Shown here piece after piece: positions 53,291 through 62,500 of a stretch of 64,000 nt of DNA (positions are counted from its first letter, which is position 1; each line of letters opens with the position of its first letter). The stretch covers positions 806,001 to 870,000 of the forward strand of contig NZ_CP117267.1 of the NCBI RefSeq assembly GCF_007000325.2, in the 5' to 3' direction. Origin of the DNA: Rhizobium rhododendri (GTDB lineage: Bacteria; Pseudomonadota; Alphaproteobacteria; Rhizobiales; Rhizobiaceae). The position numbers and the translations under genes were made by a program. The notes below the pieces were generated by a model that ran no database searches, was not told where the DNA came from, and worked only from the letters and a program-made list of their open reading frames with translations.

Positions 53291-55492
53291 ATGGAGTCTT
53301 CAGTCGCAGAACTTCCGGAGGAAGGCGAACCGGAGATCGTTGCGAAGCCGCCGATCAGCGATCTGATGAACAGCCCGGAACGCTTCATCAACCGCGAGTT
53401 TTCGTGGCTGCAGTTCAATCGGCGCGTCCTTGAAGAGACCCTGAACACGGCCCATCCGCTGCTCGAGCGCGTCCGCTTCCTGTCCATCTCGGCCGCCAAC
53501 CTCGACGAGTTCTTCATGGTCCGGGTCGCAGGCCTCGAAGGCCAGGTGCGCCAGAACATCGTCGTGCGCAGTCCTGACGGAAAGACCCCGGCCGAGCAGC
53601 TGAACGACATCCTGAGGGAGATCGACAACCTGCAGATGGAGCAGCAGGCCTCGCTCGCCGTCCTGCAGCAATACCTCGCCAAGGAAGACATCCTCATCGT
53701 CCGATCAGCGGCTCTGTCCGAGGCTGACCGCCAGTGGCTTGCCAACGAATTCGACCAGTCGATCTTTCCCGTTCTGACGCCCCTGTCGATCGACCCGGCC
53801 CATCCCTTTCCGTTCATCCCCAATCTCGGCTTCTCCATCGCACTGCAATTGAACAGCATGCGCGGCCACGAGGCGATGACGGCGCTGCTGCGCCTGCCGC
53901 CGGCGCTCGATCGCTTCATTCGCCTGCCGGACGCCAATGGCGTCATTCGCTACATCACGCTCGAGGACGTGGTGAACATCTTCATTCATCGTCTTTATCC
54001 GGGCTACGAGGTGCAGGGATCCGGCACATTCCGGCTTATCCGTGACAGCGACATCGAGGTCGAGGAAGAGGCCGAAGACCTGGTGAGGTTTTTCGAAACG
54101 GCGCTGAAGCGCCGCCGTCGCGGTTCGGTCATCCGCATCGAAACCGATTCCGAAATGCCTGCCCCGCTACGACACTTCGTCGTCACGGCGCTGGGTGTGC
54201 CGGACAATCGCGTTGCTGTGCTGCCAGGTCTACTGGCGCTGAACACGCTGTCCGAAATCACCAAGGCTCCGCGCGAAGATCTGCGCTATCAGCCTTACAA
54301 TGCCCGCTTCCCAGAACGTGTGCGCGAGCACGCGGGCGACTGCTTTGCCGCCATCCGCGAGAAGGACATGGTGGTTCACCACCCTTACGAATCCTTCGAC
54401 GTCGTCGTCCAGTTCCTGATCCAGGCGGCGCGCGACCCGGACGTGCTGGCGATCAAGCAGACGCTGTACCGCACCTCCAACGACAGCCCTATCGTACGTG
54501 CCCTCATCGACGCTGCCGAAATGGGCAAGTCGGTGACGGCGCTGGTCGAATTGAAAGCCCGCTTCGACGAAGAGGCCAACATCCGCTGGGCGCGCGACCT
54601 GGAGCGTGCCGGCGTGCAGGTCGTCTTCGGCTTCATCGAATTGAAGACCCACTCCAAGATGTCGCTGGTCGTCCGTCGCGAGGAGGGCAGACTGCGCAGC
54701 TACTGCCATCTCGGTACCGGCAACTACCATCCGATCACCGCCAAGATCTACACCGACCTGTCCTACTTCACCTGCAACCCGAAGATCGCCCACGACATGG
54801 CGAACATCTTCAATTTCATCACCGGCTATGGCGAGCCTGCCGAGAGCATGGAGATCGCGGTTTCGCCCTACACGCTGCGCTCGCGTATCCTCAAGCACAT
54901 CGAGCAGGAGATCGTCCACGCAGGCGAGGGGCGTCCGGCTGCGATCTGGATGAAGATGAATTCGCTGGTCGATCCAGAGATCATCGATGCGCTCTATCGC
55001 GCCAGCTACGCCGGCGTCGAGATCGACCTCGTCATTCGCGGCATCTGCTGCCTCAGGCCCCAGGTGGCCGGGCTTTCCGAGAATATCCGCGTCAAGTCTA
55101 TCGTCGGCCGCTTCCTCGAGCACAGCCGCATCTTCTGCTTCGGCAACGGCTATCGCCTGCCGTCGGACAAGGCGCTGGTCTACATCGGATCTGCCGATAT
55201 GATGCAGCGAAATCTCGACCGGCGCGTCGAGACTCTCGTGCCTCTTCTTAACCCTACGGTACACGAGCAGGTTTTGTCGCAGATCATGCTCGGCAACCTG
55301 ATTGACAACCAGCAGAGCTACGAGATATTGCCCGACGGTACCTCCAGGCGCATGGAAGTGCGCAAGGGGAAAGAGCCGTTCAACGCGCAGCAGTATTTCA
55401 TGACCAATCCGAGCCTGTCCGGGCGCGGCGAGGCCCTGAAGTCCAGTGCGCCGAAACTCATTGCCGGCCTGTTGTCGCGCCGGAAGTCATAG
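53291..55492 (+). CDS. ppk: Polyphosphate kinase 1
   Basis: Makes inorganic polyphosphate from ATP through a phosphohistidine. The 733-residue protein has [18 protein letters not shown] at the N-terminus. The catalytic histidines are His454 (KTHSKMSLV) and His473 (CHLGTGNY), and the late [17 protein letters not shown] motif is intact. Three starts are possible: GTG 53225, ATG 53258 and ATG 53291. The last is chosen because AGGGGCAGG precedes it, whereas the others have no ribosome binding site. ppx follows 10 bases later. Confidence 0.96.
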   Translation: MESSVAELPEEGEPEIVAKPPISDLMNSPERFINREFSWLQFNRRVLEETLNTAHPLLERVRFLSISAANLDEFFMVRVAGLEGQVRQNIVVRSPDGKTPAEQLNDILREIDNLQMEQQASLAVLQQYLAKEDILIVRSAALSEADRQWLANEFDQSIFPVLTPLSIDPAHPFPFIPNLGFSIALQLNSMRGHEAMTALLRLPPALDRFIRLPDANGVIRYITLEDVVNIFIHRLYPGYEVQGSGTFRLIRDSDIEVEEEAEDLVRFFETALKRRRRGSVIRIETDSEMPAPLRHFVVTALGVPDNRVAVLPGLLALNTLSEITKAPREDLRYQPYNARFPERVREHAGDCFAAIREKDMVVHHPYESFDVVVQFLIQAARDPDVLAIKQTLYRTSNDSPIVRALIDAAEMGKSVTALVELKARFDEEANIRWARDLERAGVQVVFGFIELKTHSKMSLVVRREEGRLRSYCHLGTGNYHPITAKIYTDLSYFTCNPKIAHDMANIFNFITGYGEPAESMEIAVSPYTLRSRILKHIEQEIVHAGEGRPAAIWMKMNSLVDPEIIDALYRASYAGVEIDLVIRGICCLRPQVAGLSENIRVKSIVGRFLEHSRIFCFGNGYRLPSDKALVYIGSADMMQRNLDRRVETLVPLLNPTVHEQVLSQIMLGNLIDNQQSYEILPDGTSRRMEVRKGKEPFNAQQYFMTNPSLSGRGEALKSSAPKLIAGLLSRRKS

Positions 55493-55502
55493 CTGGAATC
55501 GC

Positions 55503-57023
55503 ATGGTGGAATCAGAAGCTCAGGGGCGCCTTCCCGGAATTGCCCCCGTTTCCGTCGTCGACATCGGCTCAAACTCCGTGCGGCTTGTCGTCTATGAAGG
55601 CCTGTCGCGTTCGCCGACGATCCTGTTCAACGAAAAGGTCCTCTGCGGCCTCGGCAAGGGTCTTGCCCTGACTGGCAAGATGGACGAGCAGAGCGTGCTG
55701 CGCGCGCTGGCGGCGCTGCACCGGTTTCGGGCTCTCTCCGACCAGGCCCGCGCCCGTACCATGTATGTGCTGGCGACGGCGGCTGCTCGCGAGGCCAGCA
55801 ATGGCCCCAACTTCATCCATCAGGCGGAAACCATTCTGGGCCGCAAGGTGCGCGTGCTGTCGGGCGAGGAAGAGGCGCTTTTCTCCGCCTATGGCATCAT
55901 CAGCGGTTTCCACGCTGCGGACGGAATTGCCGGTGATCTCGGCGGCGGATCGCTGGAACTGATCGACATCAAGGGAAACAAGTTCGGCCAGGGGATCACC
56001 CTGCCGCTCGGCGGATTGCGACTGTCGGAATATGCCGACGGGTCGCTCGCCAAGGCGCATACCTTTGCCCGCAAGCACGTCCGCACCGCAAAACTGCTCG
56101 GTGGTGGCGAGGGACGCACCTTCTATGCGGTCGGCGGCACCTGGCGTAACATTGCCAAGCTGCACATGCAGGTGCGCGATTATCCGCTTCACATGATGCA
56201 GGGCTATGAATTGCCGCTCGACGAGATGCTGCGCTTCCTCGATCAGGTGGCCGTCGCCAAGGACAGCAAGGACCCGATCTTCCAGTCCGTCTCGAAGTTT
56301 CGGCGCTCGCTCCTGCCCTATGGCGCCATTGCGCTGCAGGAAGTTTTGCTGGCAATGAAGCCGGCGCGCGTCTCCTTCTCGTCGCAGGGCGTGCGCGAGG
56401 GCTATCTCTATTCGCTGCTCAACGAGCACGAGCGTCACGCCGATCCTCTGCTCGCCGCTGCCGGCGAACTCGCCATCTTGCGCGCTCGTTCGCCGGAGCA
56501 CGCACGGGAGCTTGCGGACTGGACCGGCCGCATGATGCCCTTCTTCGGGGTCAATGAGACCGAGGAAGAGAACCGCTACCGCCAGGCTGCGTGCTTGGTG
56601 GCCGACATCAGCTGGCGTGCCCATCCCGACTATCGCGGCCTGCAGGCGCTCAACGTCATCGCCAACTCCTCCTTCGTCGGCATTACCCATGCCGGTCGTG
56701 CCTTTCTCGCCCTCACCAGCTACTACCGCTACGAGGGCCTGAGCGACGACAGCGCCACCGGCCCGCTGGCGACGATCGCGACGCCGCTCTTCATCGAGCG
56801 TGCCAAGCTTCTCGGCGGCCTTCTGCGCGTCGTTTATCTGTTCTCGGCCTCGATGCCCGGCGTCGTCAGGAACCTGACATTCCAGCGGTCCAAAGATCCG
56901 GATGTCGACCTCGACTTCGTCGTTCCACCGGAATATCGCGATTTTGCCGGCGAGCGCCTCGACGGGCGCCTGCAGCAACTGGGCAAACTCACCGGCAAGC
57001 GCCTGGCGTTCCGCTTCGAATAG
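55503..57023 (+). CDS. ppx: Exopolyphosphatase, Ppx/GppA family
   Basis: Releases phosphate from polyphosphate ends; family members may also act on pppGpp. The 506-residue protein has the actin-like ATPase-type motifs VVDIGSNSVRLVVYE near 20, LSGEEEALFSAYGI, and GDLGGGSLELIDI. A C-terminal HD-like helical domain follows. It forms a ppk-ppx pair that would balance polyphosphate synthesis and breakdown. The ATG at 55503 is used. A RIME-like repeat lies right after its stop codon. Confidence 0.96.
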   Translation: MVESEAQGRLPGIAPVSVVDIGSNSVRLVVYEGLSRSPTILFNEKVLCGLGKGLALTGKMDEQSVLRALAALHRFRALSDQARARTMYVLATAAAREASNGPNFIHQAETILGRKVRVLSGEEEALFSAYGIISGFHAADGIAGDLGGGSLELIDIKGNKFGQGITLPLGGLRLSEYADGSLAKAHTFARKHVRTAKLLGGGEGRTFYAVGGTWRNIAKLHMQVRDYPLHMMQGYELPLDEMLRFLDQVAVAKDSKDPIFQSVSKFRRSLLPYGAIALQEVLLAMKPARVSFSSQGVREGYLYSLLNEHERHADPLLAAAGELAILRARSPEHARELADWTGRMMPFFGVNETEEENRYRQAACLVADISWRAHPDYRGLQALNVIANSSFVGITHAGRAFLALTSYYRYEGLSDDSATGPLATIATPLFIERAKLLGGLLRVVYLFSASMPGVVRNLTFQRSKDPDVDLDFVVPPEYRDFAGERLDGRLQQLGKLTGKRLAFRFE

Positions 57024-57033
57024 CCTCGTCTTT

Positions 57034-57147
57034 CCTTCTCCCCGTCTGGGAGAAATGCCGAGCCAATGCGAGGCGATGAGGGGAGCCGCAACTTTGGCCG
57101 CCGCCCCTCATCTTTCCTTCGGACATCTTCTTCCCGGTAGGGAGAAG
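57034..57147. repeat. RIME-like mosaic palindromic element, copy B
   Basis: Same plan as the element at 11915-12043. There is an outer hairpin CCTTCTCCCC with an imperfect GGGAGAA partner (57034-57054) and inner arms GATGAGGGG (57075-57083) and CCCCTCATC (57104-57112). A degenerate CTTCTTCCC/GGGAGAAG hairpin closes it at 57127-57147. It fills the gap between the convergent ppx and phytase-like genes, where it could act as a two-way terminator. It is more diverged than copy A. Confidence 0.75.
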
Positions 57148-57158
57148 ACAGATTCAAC

Positions 57159-58517
57159 TTACTTCGCGTTCAGGAACTCGCCGACCTCGAGAAGTACGAA
57201 CTCGTTGTCGTCAGCCTTGCCGAGTGTCCGGCCGGAAGAGAACGGCAGGTTGTTGTCGTTGCCAACGATGATATGGGTCGCATCGACGCGGTCGACATTC
57301 TCGATGGTCACGAACGGCATGTCGTAGAAACCTTCGCCGCCGCCCTGGCGCTTCTTGTTGTTTGGGTCGGCGATGTGCATCAAGTCGATATAGCCGATCT
57401 TGCGCACGGCCTTTCCGACGTTTTCTTCGGTCATTTCGATCTTGTAGACGCGCTTGTGCTTGGCGGCGACGGCAAAGCAATCGGGCTTTGGCGCCTTCGG
57501 ATCGGCGCAGACCTTGTCGCCGGTGCCGGCACCGTTGTCGCGTTCGATCACCAGCCCGGTGCTGGCATCGAGCATGTTGAAATCGCCGATCGATTCGCCG
57601 CCGGGCGAGAACGGATAGAGCCAGGAGCGTCCGGTCCAGTTTTTCGCAGCAACGTCGAGTTCGATGATCCGCAGTGCGGGCTGGCCGTCGACCTTCTCCA
57701 CAGACCCGTCATCCTGATAGAGCGCGCCTTCCAGCAGAGCATAAAGCTTTGTGCCGTCCGGCGACTTCGCAAGCCCCTCAAAGCCACGCGAGCGAGCGAG
57801 ATTGAAGGCAGGCAGCTTGAGTGTGGGGTTGGCCGGCAGCGAGATCGTCGGATTGTCGGGGGATTTGACCGGCTTGCCGTTGACGACGGTGGATATCACG
57901 TCGGTCAGTCGGCCCTCGGTGTCGAAATGCAGCATGTAGGGACCGAATTCCTCGCCCGTCCAGAAACCGTCGGCTACGGGCTGGATCGATTCGACGTCGA
58001 AATCGGCACCGGTGAGGTAGCGCTTCTCGGCGCCTTCGAGAACGATCGGGAAGGGCGCCTTCTTGTCCGGGTCGGAGAGGAAGACTGTTTTCAGAACCTC
58101 GACCTTGCCGCTATCCCAGTCGAATTTGAGGTGGTGATACATTAGCGCTGCATCGCTGGAATTCGCCTTCGAGCCAAATCCGTTGTCGGAGAGGCTCCAG
58201 AAGGTGCCGTCCGGCATGGTCTTGATGCCGGAGAAACCCTGCACGGCCTGACCATCGAAGGGCAGCGCGAGATCGGTTTTCACCAAGCCGTCCATGCCGG
58301 GGACGCTGCCGAGAACGGTGGCGCGCTTGCGGTCGGGAGTGGTGAATTTACCGGCCGTCTTCAGGAAGTCCGGCGCATCGGCAGGCGCTGCAATGATCGT
58401 GTTAGCAGGCAGAATGGCCTGTGCGGTCAGGGTTGCCGGAAAGGCCTTTTCCTCGGCGAAAGCCTGAGACGACATCAAGAGGGAAAGCGCCACGGAGGCG
58501 TAAAGGATTTTGGTCAT
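57159..58517 (-). CDS. Secreted phytase-like esterase protein
   Basis: A 452-residue exported protein with a signal peptide (MTKILYASVALSLLMSSQAFA). It carries the 'esterase-like activity of phytase' beta-propeller domain, shown by GFSGIKTMPDGTFWSLSDNGFGSK, DVESIQPVADGFWTGEEFGPYML, RSRGFEGLAKSPDGTKLYALLEG and DFNMLDASTGLVIERDNGAG. Such proteins are periplasmic or extracellular, and the substrate is not established. The ATG at 58517 follows GGTGAG. A good promoter with a Pho-like half-site stands upstream, and other polyphosphate genes are adjacent, so a phosphate-scavenging role is reasonable but unproven. Confidence 0.88.
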   Translation of the reverse strand: MTKILYASVALSLLMSSQAFAEEKAFPATLTAQAILPANTIIAAPADAPDFLKTAGKFTTPDRKRATVLGSVPGMDGLVKTDLALPFDGQAVQGFSGIKTMPDGTFWSLSDNGFGSKANSSDAALMYHHLKFDWDSGKVEVLKTVFLSDPDKKAPFPIVLEGAEKRYLTGADFDVESIQPVADGFWTGEEFGPYMLHFDTEGRLTDVISTVVNGKPVKSPDNPTISLPANPTLKLPAFNLARSRGFEGLAKSPDGTKLYALLEGALYQDDGSVEKVDGQPALRIIELDVAAKNWTGRSWLYPFSPGGESIGDFNMLDASTGLVIERDNGAGTGDKVCADPKAPKPDCFAVAAKHKRVYKIEMTEENVGKAVRKIGYIDLMHIADPNNKKRQGGGEGFYDMPFVTIENVDRVDATHIIVGNDNNLPFSSGRTLGKADDNEFVLLEVGEFLNAK

Positions 58518-58580
58518 GATTCTCACCAGTTCCGGTCGGGATTGACGCCCGAGGAGTTACGGCGGGATCGTGTCTGTGAG

Positions 58581-58609
58581 ATTATACTCGGATTAAGTTT
58601 TGATGACAG
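58581..58609 (-). promoter_or_regulatory. Promoter of the phytase-like gene with Pho half-site
   Basis: On the minus strand CTGTCA (58609-58604) and TATAAT (58586-58581) are spaced by 17 bases, a good sigma-70 pair. The -35 lies in CTGTCAT, a perfect PhoB heptamer, followed by CAAA and a weak second heptamer ACTTAAT. PhoB sites normally lie about ten bases before the -10; here the gap is five. Confidence 0.6.
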
Positions 58610-58621
58610 CGAACCACAACT

Positions 58622-59695
58622 TCAGGACGCCTTGCCGAGATTGAGCGAAAGCTGCGATGGCGGGCGGGCAATTCCGTCGCCAAGGTCGGTCAGAGCGACG
58701 ACCCCGACCTCCCGGCCACGTCCCTTGACGGCGTGGTTGCCGAGATATTCCGCATGGATGCCTTTGGGCAATGTCATGAGGTCGGCAAGGTCGGACGAGA
58801 TCAGGACATGCCTTTCCAATGTCTTCGAAAGACCCTCGAGGCGGGCCGTGGTGTTCACCGTGTCTCCGAAATAGGTGATCTTGTGACGATCGACGCCGAT
58901 TTCCGCCGTGATCACCGACCCGCCGTGCAGGGCTGCGCGCAGACGCGGGACCTGGCCGTAGACCTTCAGCCAGACATCCTTGTTCTTCTCGATGTTTGCA
59001 AAGATATCGAAAATGCAACGGACGCAGCAGCCGTTCTTGATGCCGCGTTGCAGCGGCCACGTGACGATGGCGGCATCGCCGATGTAATCGTCTATGGCAC
59101 CGTTATGGCGACGGATCTGTTCGGCGAATGTCCCGAACAGCGAGCCGAGATATTGCTGTGTCCTGAGGTCGCCGTGTTGCTCTGCAAATGCCGTGGAGCC
59201 GACCAGATCGATAAACAGAAAGACACGTTCCTCCGGCACCGGATTGCGGTAGCGGCCTGTCAGCAAACTGATGAAGACATCGCGGCCCAGCAGCTCGCGG
59301 ACACGCATGATGAAAACCATCAGGGCGGTGACCGACAGCGCATAGACAAGAACCTCGGCGGACAGGATGGTCGCCTCCGCCCAGCTCGTGTTGGTTATGC
59401 CCATGATTTTCAGCAGGCTGCCAGAAATCGCATAGCCGACGCTGATGAGCGCAAGGTCGATCATCAGCGCGATGGGAATATAGGCCGGTGTCGGCAGCCG
59501 ATGGACGCGATAGTAAAGACCGGGCAGCACCAGTCCACGCTCAAAGACCAGCACAGGCATGCCGGTCGTCAGGGCAAAGATGGCGCCGATATAGAAGTGC
59601 GATTCGGGATAGAAAGCCGCGCCGTAAAAAACACCGGACAACGCAACGACGGCAGCGATAGCAAGCCAGTTCAACGCCGTGGGCAGAGTTCGCAT
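58622..59695 (-). CDS. Membrane-anchored class III adenylate cyclase
   Basis: A 357-residue protein with four to five N-terminal membrane segments (about 8-27, 35-55, 71-91, 108-130) and a cytoplasmic class III cyclase domain (about 155-340). Metal-binding aspartates Asp163 (FIDLVGST) and Asp207 (YIGDAAIVTW) are present, as are the transition-state pair Asn281 and Arg285 (GDTVNTTARLE), so it should be active. Rhizobia carry many such cyclases. The N-terminal membrane part probably senses an unknown signal. It is a single gene 93 bases upstream of the phytase-like gene's promoter side, on the same strand. Confidence 0.93.
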   Translation of the reverse strand: MRTLPTALNWLAIAAVVALSGVFYGAAFYPESHFYIGAIFALTTGMPVLVFERGLVLPGLYYRVHRLPTPAYIPIALMIDLALISVGYAISGSLLKIMGITNTSWAEATILSAEVLVYALSVTALMVFIMRVRELLGRDVFISLLTGRYRNPVPEERVFLFIDLVGSTAFAEQHGDLRTQQYLGSLFGTFAEQIRRHNGAIDDYIGDAAIVTWPLQRGIKNGCCVRCIFDIFANIEKNKDVWLKVYGQVPRLRAALHGGSVITAEIGVDRHKITYFGDTVNTTARLEGLSKTLERHVLISSDLADLMTLPKGIHAEYLGNHAVKGRGREVGVVALTDLGDGIARPPSQLSLNLGKAS

Positions 59696-59788
59696 GGTTC
59701 GTTCCGACAGGCAGATGACAGACGTCTGCCGTTATTGATCCCGCCCAACTGCTGCGGTCAAGCCTTTTCGGTCCGAAGACGGTTCCCG

Positions 59789-60934
59789 CTAGATGGCGAT
59801 CGTCTCCACCTTCTTGTCTACAAACCGCAGCGCAACCTCGCCCTTTATGAGTTTCAGCGCGGTATCGCCGAACAAGTCTCGACGCCAGCCGGAGAGGGCC
59901 GGTACGTCGGCCTTGTCGCCTTCTGCAGCGATCCGTTCGATGTCTTCGCTGTTGGCGATCACTTTCGGCGCAACGGCGTTCTTTTCCGCAATCAGCTTCA
60001 AAAGGACTTTGAGTAGCTCGGCAGCAGCAGCTGTTCCCTCCGGGGCCTGCGTGTGACGCGGAACATGCGGCATGTCGGCCTTCGGCATGTCCAGCGCGGC
60101 GTTGATAGCCTCCAGCACCGCGCCGCCGGCCGACGAGCGCTCCCAGCCCTTCGGAACGGTGCGCAGGCGGCCGAATGCCTCCACGTCACGCGGCTGCTGC
60201 TGGGCGATCTCGTAGATCGCATCGTCCTTCAGCACCCGCGAGCGCGGCACGTTGCGGCTGCGGGCCTCGCGCTCGCGCCAGGCGGCTACATACTTCAGCA
60301 CGGCCAGTTCCTGCGGCTTGCGCAGCCGCATCTTCAGCCGCTGCCACGCATCGTCCGGATGCAGGTCATAGGTGTCGCGCGATTCGAGGATCGCCATTTC
60401 CTCGGCAAGCCAGGAGGCGCGGCCTTCGCGTTCGAGTTCGTCACGCAGGAAGATATAGACGTCGCGCAGGTGGGTAACGTCGGCAAGCGCGTAGTCGAAC
60501 TGCTTTTCCGTCAGCGGACGGCGTGTCCAGTCGGTAAAGCGCGAGGTCTTGTCGATCTGGATATTCTTGATACGGCTGACAAGCTGGTCATAGGAGACCG
60601 AGTCGCCGAAGCCGCAGACCATCGCAGCAATCTGCGTGTCGAACACCGGATGCGGGATCAGGTTTCCGCGATTGTAGATGATTTCGATGTCCTGGCGCGA
60701 GGCATGGAATACCTTCAGCACCGAGGTGTCGGCCATCAGCGCGAAAAACGGCGCAAGATCGATGCCGGGCGCCAACGGATCGACAATGACCTCGGTTGTC
60801 GGGCTCGCCATCTGTATCAGGCAAAGCACCGGCCAGAAGGTCGTCTCGCGAAGAAATTCGGTATCGATGGTGATGAATTCTGACTTGGCCAGCTCTTGGC
60901 AGGCCGCCTCTAATTCGGCGGTAGTTACGATCAT
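59789..60934 (-). CDS. rnd: Ribonuclease D
   Basis: 3'-5' exoribonuclease for tRNA 3'-end maturation. The 381-residue protein has the DEDDy nuclease site: Asp24 and Glu26 (TIDTEFLRE), Asp82 (SRQDIEII), and Tyr148/Asp152 (YALAD). HRDC domains follow; the first contains WREREARSRNVPRSRVLKDDAIYEIA. The ATG at 60934 begins at the first strand; the frame is open much further upstream but without family content. Confidence 0.97.
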   Translation of the reverse strand: MIVTTAELEAACQELAKSEFITIDTEFLRETTFWPVLCLIQMASPTTEVIVDPLAPGIDLAPFFALMADTSVLKVFHASRQDIEIIYNRGNLIPHPVFDTQIAAMVCGFGDSVSYDQLVSRIKNIQIDKTSRFTDWTRRPLTEKQFDYALADVTHLRDVYIFLRDELEREGRASWLAEEMAILESRDTYDLHPDDAWQRLKMRLRKPQELAVLKYVAAWREREARSRNVPRSRVLKDDAIYEIAQQQPRDVEAFGRLRTVPKGWERSSAGGAVLEAINAALDMPKADMPHVPRHTQAPEGTAAAAELLKVLLKLIAEKNAVAPKVIANSEDIERIAAEGDKADVPALSGWRRDLFGDTALKLIKGEVALRFVDKKVETIAI

Positions 60935-61017
60935 TTGGACACATTCATACGAAATTAGTTCTTGAACCTTCCTTTCCCTTTCGCTTCGATATGTCAATAA
61001 GCTGACGAGCCCGAAGG

Positions 61018-62409
61018 CTAAACGACCCGCAGATAGCTGGTCATGCCAGTCTTTTGATGCTCGATGATGTGACAATGCAGCAGCCAGTCGCCGGGATTGT
61101 CTGCGACGAAGCCAAGCTGGACCTTTTCGTTCGGCTGAATGAGATAGGTGTCGGAGACGAATGGCTGGACAGCGCCGGTTGTCGAGGAAAGCACCGTGAA
61201 GCTCATCCCGTGAAGGTGTATGGGATGGGAGTGCGGCGTCAGGTTTTCCATGTCGAACACATAGCTCTTGCCAAGCTTCAGTTCCGCCAGCGGCGCCGTC
61301 GGGTCCGGCGTGTCGCCCGGCCATGGCACCTTGTTGATGGCCCAGAAACTGTAGCCGAGCGAGCCGCAGATGCTGTCGGTCGACGTATCCTCCGCCGTCG
61401 CGCTGAGGATGATCGGGATATGCTCCGCGGCCCCGACATCGGCCTTGGCCACCGGGTTTGCGGCCAGCGGCGCCAGATCGCCCATGTCGCGCTTGAGCGA
61501 GCTACCGACCGCCTTCAGCGTCGCCAGCGTCTTCGGGCTGGTACCATGGATATCCTCAAGCGTGACAAGCGCCCCTTCGCTGTCCGGCATGCGGATGGCC
61601 AGTTCCAGCCGCTGGCCCGGCCCGAGTTGCAGCACGTCGAGAGGAAAGCGCTTTGGCACCGGGTTGCCGTCGATGGCGATGACTGCAGCCTCTGCGCCAG
61701 CGATCTTGAAGGAAAATATCCGCGTCACGTCGGTAATCGCCAGCCGCAGCCTGACGAGGCCGCCGGCGGGCGCGTCGTATTGCGGTTCGATCTGCCAGTT
61801 GGCCGAACGTACCGTGCCGTAGGTTCCGGACCGTGCCGAGTCGCGCGGCTTGAACTGGGCGATGAACTGTCCGTCGCCACCAAGCCGCCAGTCGCGCAGG
61901 TTGACGACGATCTCGGCATCGAATTGCGGATCCTTCGGATTATCGACGACGATCACCCCGGTCATGCCGTGGCCCATCTGGATCAGAGTGTTGCAATGGG
62001 GATGATACCAGAAGGTGCCCGCATCCGGCGGCGTGAAGGCATATTCGAATTTTTCGCCGGTATAGACATAGGGCTGTGTCAGGAATGGCACCCCGTCCAT
62101 CGCATTGGGGATACGCATGCCGTGCCAGTGGATGGTCGTCGGCTCGTCGATGCCGTTGATCAGTCTTGCGGCAAAGGGTTCGCCCTGGCGCATGCGCAAC
62201 ACCGGCGGCATGCCATCGGCGCCATAAGTCAGCACGTCCCTGGTCATCTCGGTGCCGGTGATGTTGGCCTGGATCTTGTTTGATTTCAAGATAACCGGTT
62301 CCGGCGCTGCCTGGGCACGTCCGAAGCGACCCGCCAGACCCATGCCGACACCGTAAACGCCGGCTACGGCTGAAGCCTTGATGAGATTGCGGCGGGTGAA
62401 AACGGCCAT
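61018..62409 (-). CDS. Tat-exported multicopper oxidase
   Basis: A periplasmic copper oxidase of 463 residues. A twin-arginine signal (RRNLIK at 6-11, then a hydrophobic stretch ending AQAAP) directs export. All copper-binding motifs are intact: HWHG at 94-97, HPH at 136-138, HSHPIHLHG at 393-401 and HCHIIEHQKTGM at 445-456, the last with the type 1 Cys446 and Met456. It resembles CueO/FtsP/laccase-like enzymes but lacks a methionine-rich insert, so cuprous oxidase activity is not assured. It is a single gene. Confidence 0.95.
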   Translation of the reverse strand: MAVFTRRNLIKASAVAGVYGVGMGLAGRFGRAQAAPEPVILKSNKIQANITGTEMTRDVLTYGADGMPPVLRMRQGEPFAARLINGIDEPTTIHWHGMRIPNAMDGVPFLTQPYVYTGEKFEYAFTPPDAGTFWYHPHCNTLIQMGHGMTGVIVVDNPKDPQFDAEIVVNLRDWRLGGDGQFIAQFKPRDSARSGTYGTVRSANWQIEPQYDAPAGGLVRLRLAITDVTRIFSFKIAGAEAAVIAIDGNPVPKRFPLDVLQLGPGQRLELAIRMPDSEGALVTLEDIHGTSPKTLATLKAVGSSLKRDMGDLAPLAANPVAKADVGAAEHIPIILSATAEDTSTDSICGSLGYSFWAINKVPWPGDTPDPTAPLAELKLGKSYVFDMENLTPHSHPIHLHGMSFTVLSSTTGAVQPFVSDTYLIQPNEKVQLGFVADNPGDWLLHCHIIEHQKTGMTSYLRVV

Positions 62410-62500
62410 GCTATGCTCCGGACGGGGTCTAACCGGTCCTGTTTAAAGTTGAGCGCAGTATTCAGCAATAGCACCTGTTTGGCCAAACTGCCGCAGTCAC

